Assembly: GCF_000764305.2 (NCBI RefSeq)
Contig: NW_025941452.1
Location: 1-64,000, forward strand
Length of the DNA: 64,000 bases
Source: Hyalella azteca
Lineage: Eukaryota > Arthropoda > Malacostraca > Amphipoda > Hyalellidae
Direction: 5' to 3'
Below the pieces are notes generated by a model. That model was not told the DNA's origin. It did not search any database and saw nothing but the letters and a program-made list of their open reading frames with translations. The position numbers were made by a program, and so were the translations under genes. Positions 62,269 through 64,000 of the stretch are shown here, piece by piece. Positions within the stretch are counted from its first letter, which is position 1. Every line of letters begins with the position of its first letter.

Positions 62269-62714
62269 NCACGTCTTCATCTAAATGCAAATTATCACAG
62301 GCAGCTAGAAATTTGGGAAATATGTAGCAGTAATAAAATTTATTATTGTTTATATCTAGATTATCTCTTCAAATAACGTGTACTCTGTTATCATCAAGAG
62401 GTCAATAATAAAAAAATCTGAGGTGAGCGGTCTATAAAAAAAAATATTGCCCAGAAGTGGACCGAATCAAAGGCCACCACAACGTCCGACCTTCCCAGTC
62501 ATCTGACACGTGCGTTTGCGTCGCGTTGACGGTAGCATAGATACAGCATTATTGCATTCTTTTAGGTAGGGTAAACTGTGCTGAAAATTCAATCAATGTC
62601 GTAACTAAAACCAAAAACGTTATAAAAATGGAAACTAATCAAAAATAATGAAACAGAAAATAAGAGTTAACTGAATCTACTACTAATAAATAAAAGTAAT
62701 GGGAAAGATGAAAA
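62269..62714. other. Ambiguous base, then unique sequence
   Basis: The N at 62269 is the only ambiguous base noticed. The following sequence has no recognised feature, and its linkage to the left side is doubtful because of the adapter. Confidence 0.6.
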
Positions 62715-62775
62715 GTAATCACCGAATGATGCAGCGATAAAATGTAATCACCGAATGATGCAGCGACGATAAAAA
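62715..62775. repeat. 29-bp tandem duplication
   Basis: GTAATCACCGAATGATGCAG followed by CGATAAAAT occurs at 62715 and 62744, the second with a 3-base insertion near its end. Confidence 0.93.
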
Positions 62776-63154
62776 TAATTGGAATCTACTTCTAAATCTA
62801 ATGGATATCATTTACAAGAAGACAATCGTCAATCACGCACTACATTAGAAATTAGATAAATATTACCATAAAAATATATAGGCAGCATTTTACTTGCTGA
62901 GTTACTTAAGGTAATAACAGGGATATTGTTGATTATTCGAATTCCTAAGTATATCAGAAAAGATTGAAATTCACCTAATGGTCTATTAGAAAACAATTTG
63001 TAACGAAAAGATGAATGTGCTGTGTTGTAGCGTTATCACTATTATTTATATATTCAATTATTTGCAATGAATAGATACAATCATATTGATATCATTAAAT
63101 CTGACTAAAATTCTGAACTTTAATCATCATTCAAGACCTGCAGATAGAAGTGCA
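62776..63154. other. AT-rich unique sequence, no feature recognised
   Basis: Nothing supported. Confidence 0.45.
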
Positions 63155-63672
63155 AAGAGGGAGCGTGCTCTGGAAGCGTGTCCTTGAAGTGTGCATAAGA
63201 AGTGTGCCCTGAAGTGAGCCCTGGAAGTGAGCTCTGGAAGTGTCCTGAAAGTATTCCTACTAAGTGTGCCCTAGAAGTGTGTCCTGGAAGTACGCCTAAG
63301 AAGTGTGCCTAAGAAGTGTGCTCTGAAAGTGTGCCTAAGAAGTGTGCCCTGGAAGTGTGCACTGGAAGTGTGCCCTGGAAGTGTGCCTAAGAAGTGTGTC
63401 CTGGAGGTGTGTCCTGGAAGTGTGCCTAAGAAGCGTGCCCTGGAAGTGTGCCCTGAAGTGAATACGGGAAGTGTGCCTTGAAGTGTGTCTAAGAAGTGTG
63501 TCCTGGAAGTGTGCCCTAAAGTGTGTCCAGGAAATGTGCCCTGAAGTGTGTCCGGGAAGTGTGCCTTGAAGTGTGTCTAAGAAGTGTGCCCTGGAAGTGT
63601 GCCCTGGAAGTGTGCCCTGGAAGTGCGTCCTGAAGTGTGTCCTGGAAGTGAGTTCCGGATGTGTGCCCTGGA
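63155..63672. repeat. 13-14-bp GAAGTGTGCCCTG minisatellite, about 38 units
   Basis: GGAAGTGTGCCCT and AAGAAGTGTGCCT units alternate irregularly, some 12 and some 14 bp long. Strongly purine/GT biased on the plus strand. The 5' part of ORF 63584-63889 and the minus ORF 63516-63734 come from this array. Confidence 0.93.
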
Positions 63673-63736
63673 AGGCATGCTAGGCAAGGGCAGCGCAACT
63701 GTCCTGACCGTCGCTTTCTACCCTTGCTGTGCACAG

Positions 63737-63889
63737 GACGAGTTTTTTCGACTCTCGTTCACCCTGAACGAGATCAGCAACAACAACAACAACGAGCATC
63801 ATAACATCGGTCAGTCAAGCGGGAGAATGCATCACCTCTTGTGGGATTGGAAAGAGTTGCTTTTGCCTAAACTTGGACCTTTGGGTTAA
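63737..63889 (+). CDS. Candidate 3' coding exon, 50 codons
   Basis: A pyrimidine-rich run and TTGCTGTGCACAG form a good 3' splice site, and the first codon after it is GAC at 63737. The frame then stays open for 50 codons (DEFFRLSFTLNEIS, then a run of five Asn, then EHHNIGQSSGRMHHLLWDWK, then ELLLPKLGPLG) to TAA at 63887-63889. Composition is balanced, unlike the repeat-born ORFs, and the segment is unique. The Asn run comes from an AAC microsatellite. The window ends 111 bp later with no AATAAA seen. No family is recognised, and no partner exon can be placed in the window. The 102 bp left of the acceptor reads as minisatellite plus short unique sequence. It could be chance. Confidence 0.25.
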   Translation, partial: DEFFRLSFTLNEISNNNNNEHHNIGQSSGRMHHLLWDWKELLLPKLGPLG

Positions 63890-64000
63890 CTTATTGGCAA
63901 ATTTATCGAATTTTTAACCCGTATAAAATAGAAATAGTAAATTGTTCAGTTTCTTCACTAGAGTTTTTCTTTAGTTTGATTCTCCGAGATTATGGGTTTA

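Overview
This is a eukaryotic, almost certainly animal, non-coding window. It is AT-rich, holds no recognisable complete gene in 64 kb, and is packed with micro- and minisatellites and short non-autonomous DNA elements. Almost every long open reading frame lies on a tandem array whose unit length is a multiple of three. The mixture of TA-flanked MITEs and short elements with a (GTCY)n core would suit an arthropod or other invertebrate. That is an inference, because no coding gene or rRNA/tRNA gene fixes the taxon.

Layout: 0.5-1.05 kb, a 76-bp minisatellite. 3.45-4.26 kb, a 60-bp minisatellite interrupted by a 316-bp MITE with a clean TA duplication. 8.6-11.1 kb, an (ATGTT)18 microsatellite, a 55-bp array and a degenerate pyrimidine-rich array, next to a CpG-rich candidate exon on the minus strand at 11.2-11.36 kb. 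14-19.4 kb, a 45-bp array, a 52-bp array, and two copies of a short dispersed element. 21.9-22.1 kb, two adjoining minisatellites. 26.6-28.15 kb, a 1.5-kb array of 24-bp units with higher-order structure, followed by a second TA-flanked MITE at 28.39-28.59 kb. 31.0-31.9 kb, a diverged tandem segmental duplication. 33.5-38.4 kb, several arrays and two more copies of the dispersed element. 43-49.7 kb, 30-, 64-, 80- and 18-bp arrays. 53.3-54.2 kb, a 23-bp array. 55.1-55.55 kb, a 22-bp array with a CACGTG palindrome in every unit. 57.6-63.7 kb, further arrays and a large hairpin at 61.5-61.7 kb. At 62.23-62.27 kb there is a sequencing-library adapter left in the assembly. At 63.74-63.89 kb there is an exon-like ORF.

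The main biological result is a four-copy family (14.3, 19.25, 33.95 and 37.7 kb). Each complete copy has a 13-bp subterminal inverted repeat, a (GTCY)n core, the second inverted-repeat arm, a perfect 16-bp palindrome and a constant 3' end. This is the layout expected of Helentron-associated (DINE-1/mini-me-like) elements. The main technical result is the 38-bp Nextera mate-pair junction adapter, with an N beside it, at 62231-62269, which makes the assembly join there suspect. No genes are seen working together. The window reads as intergenic or long-intron DNA, with at most a few isolated exon candidates.
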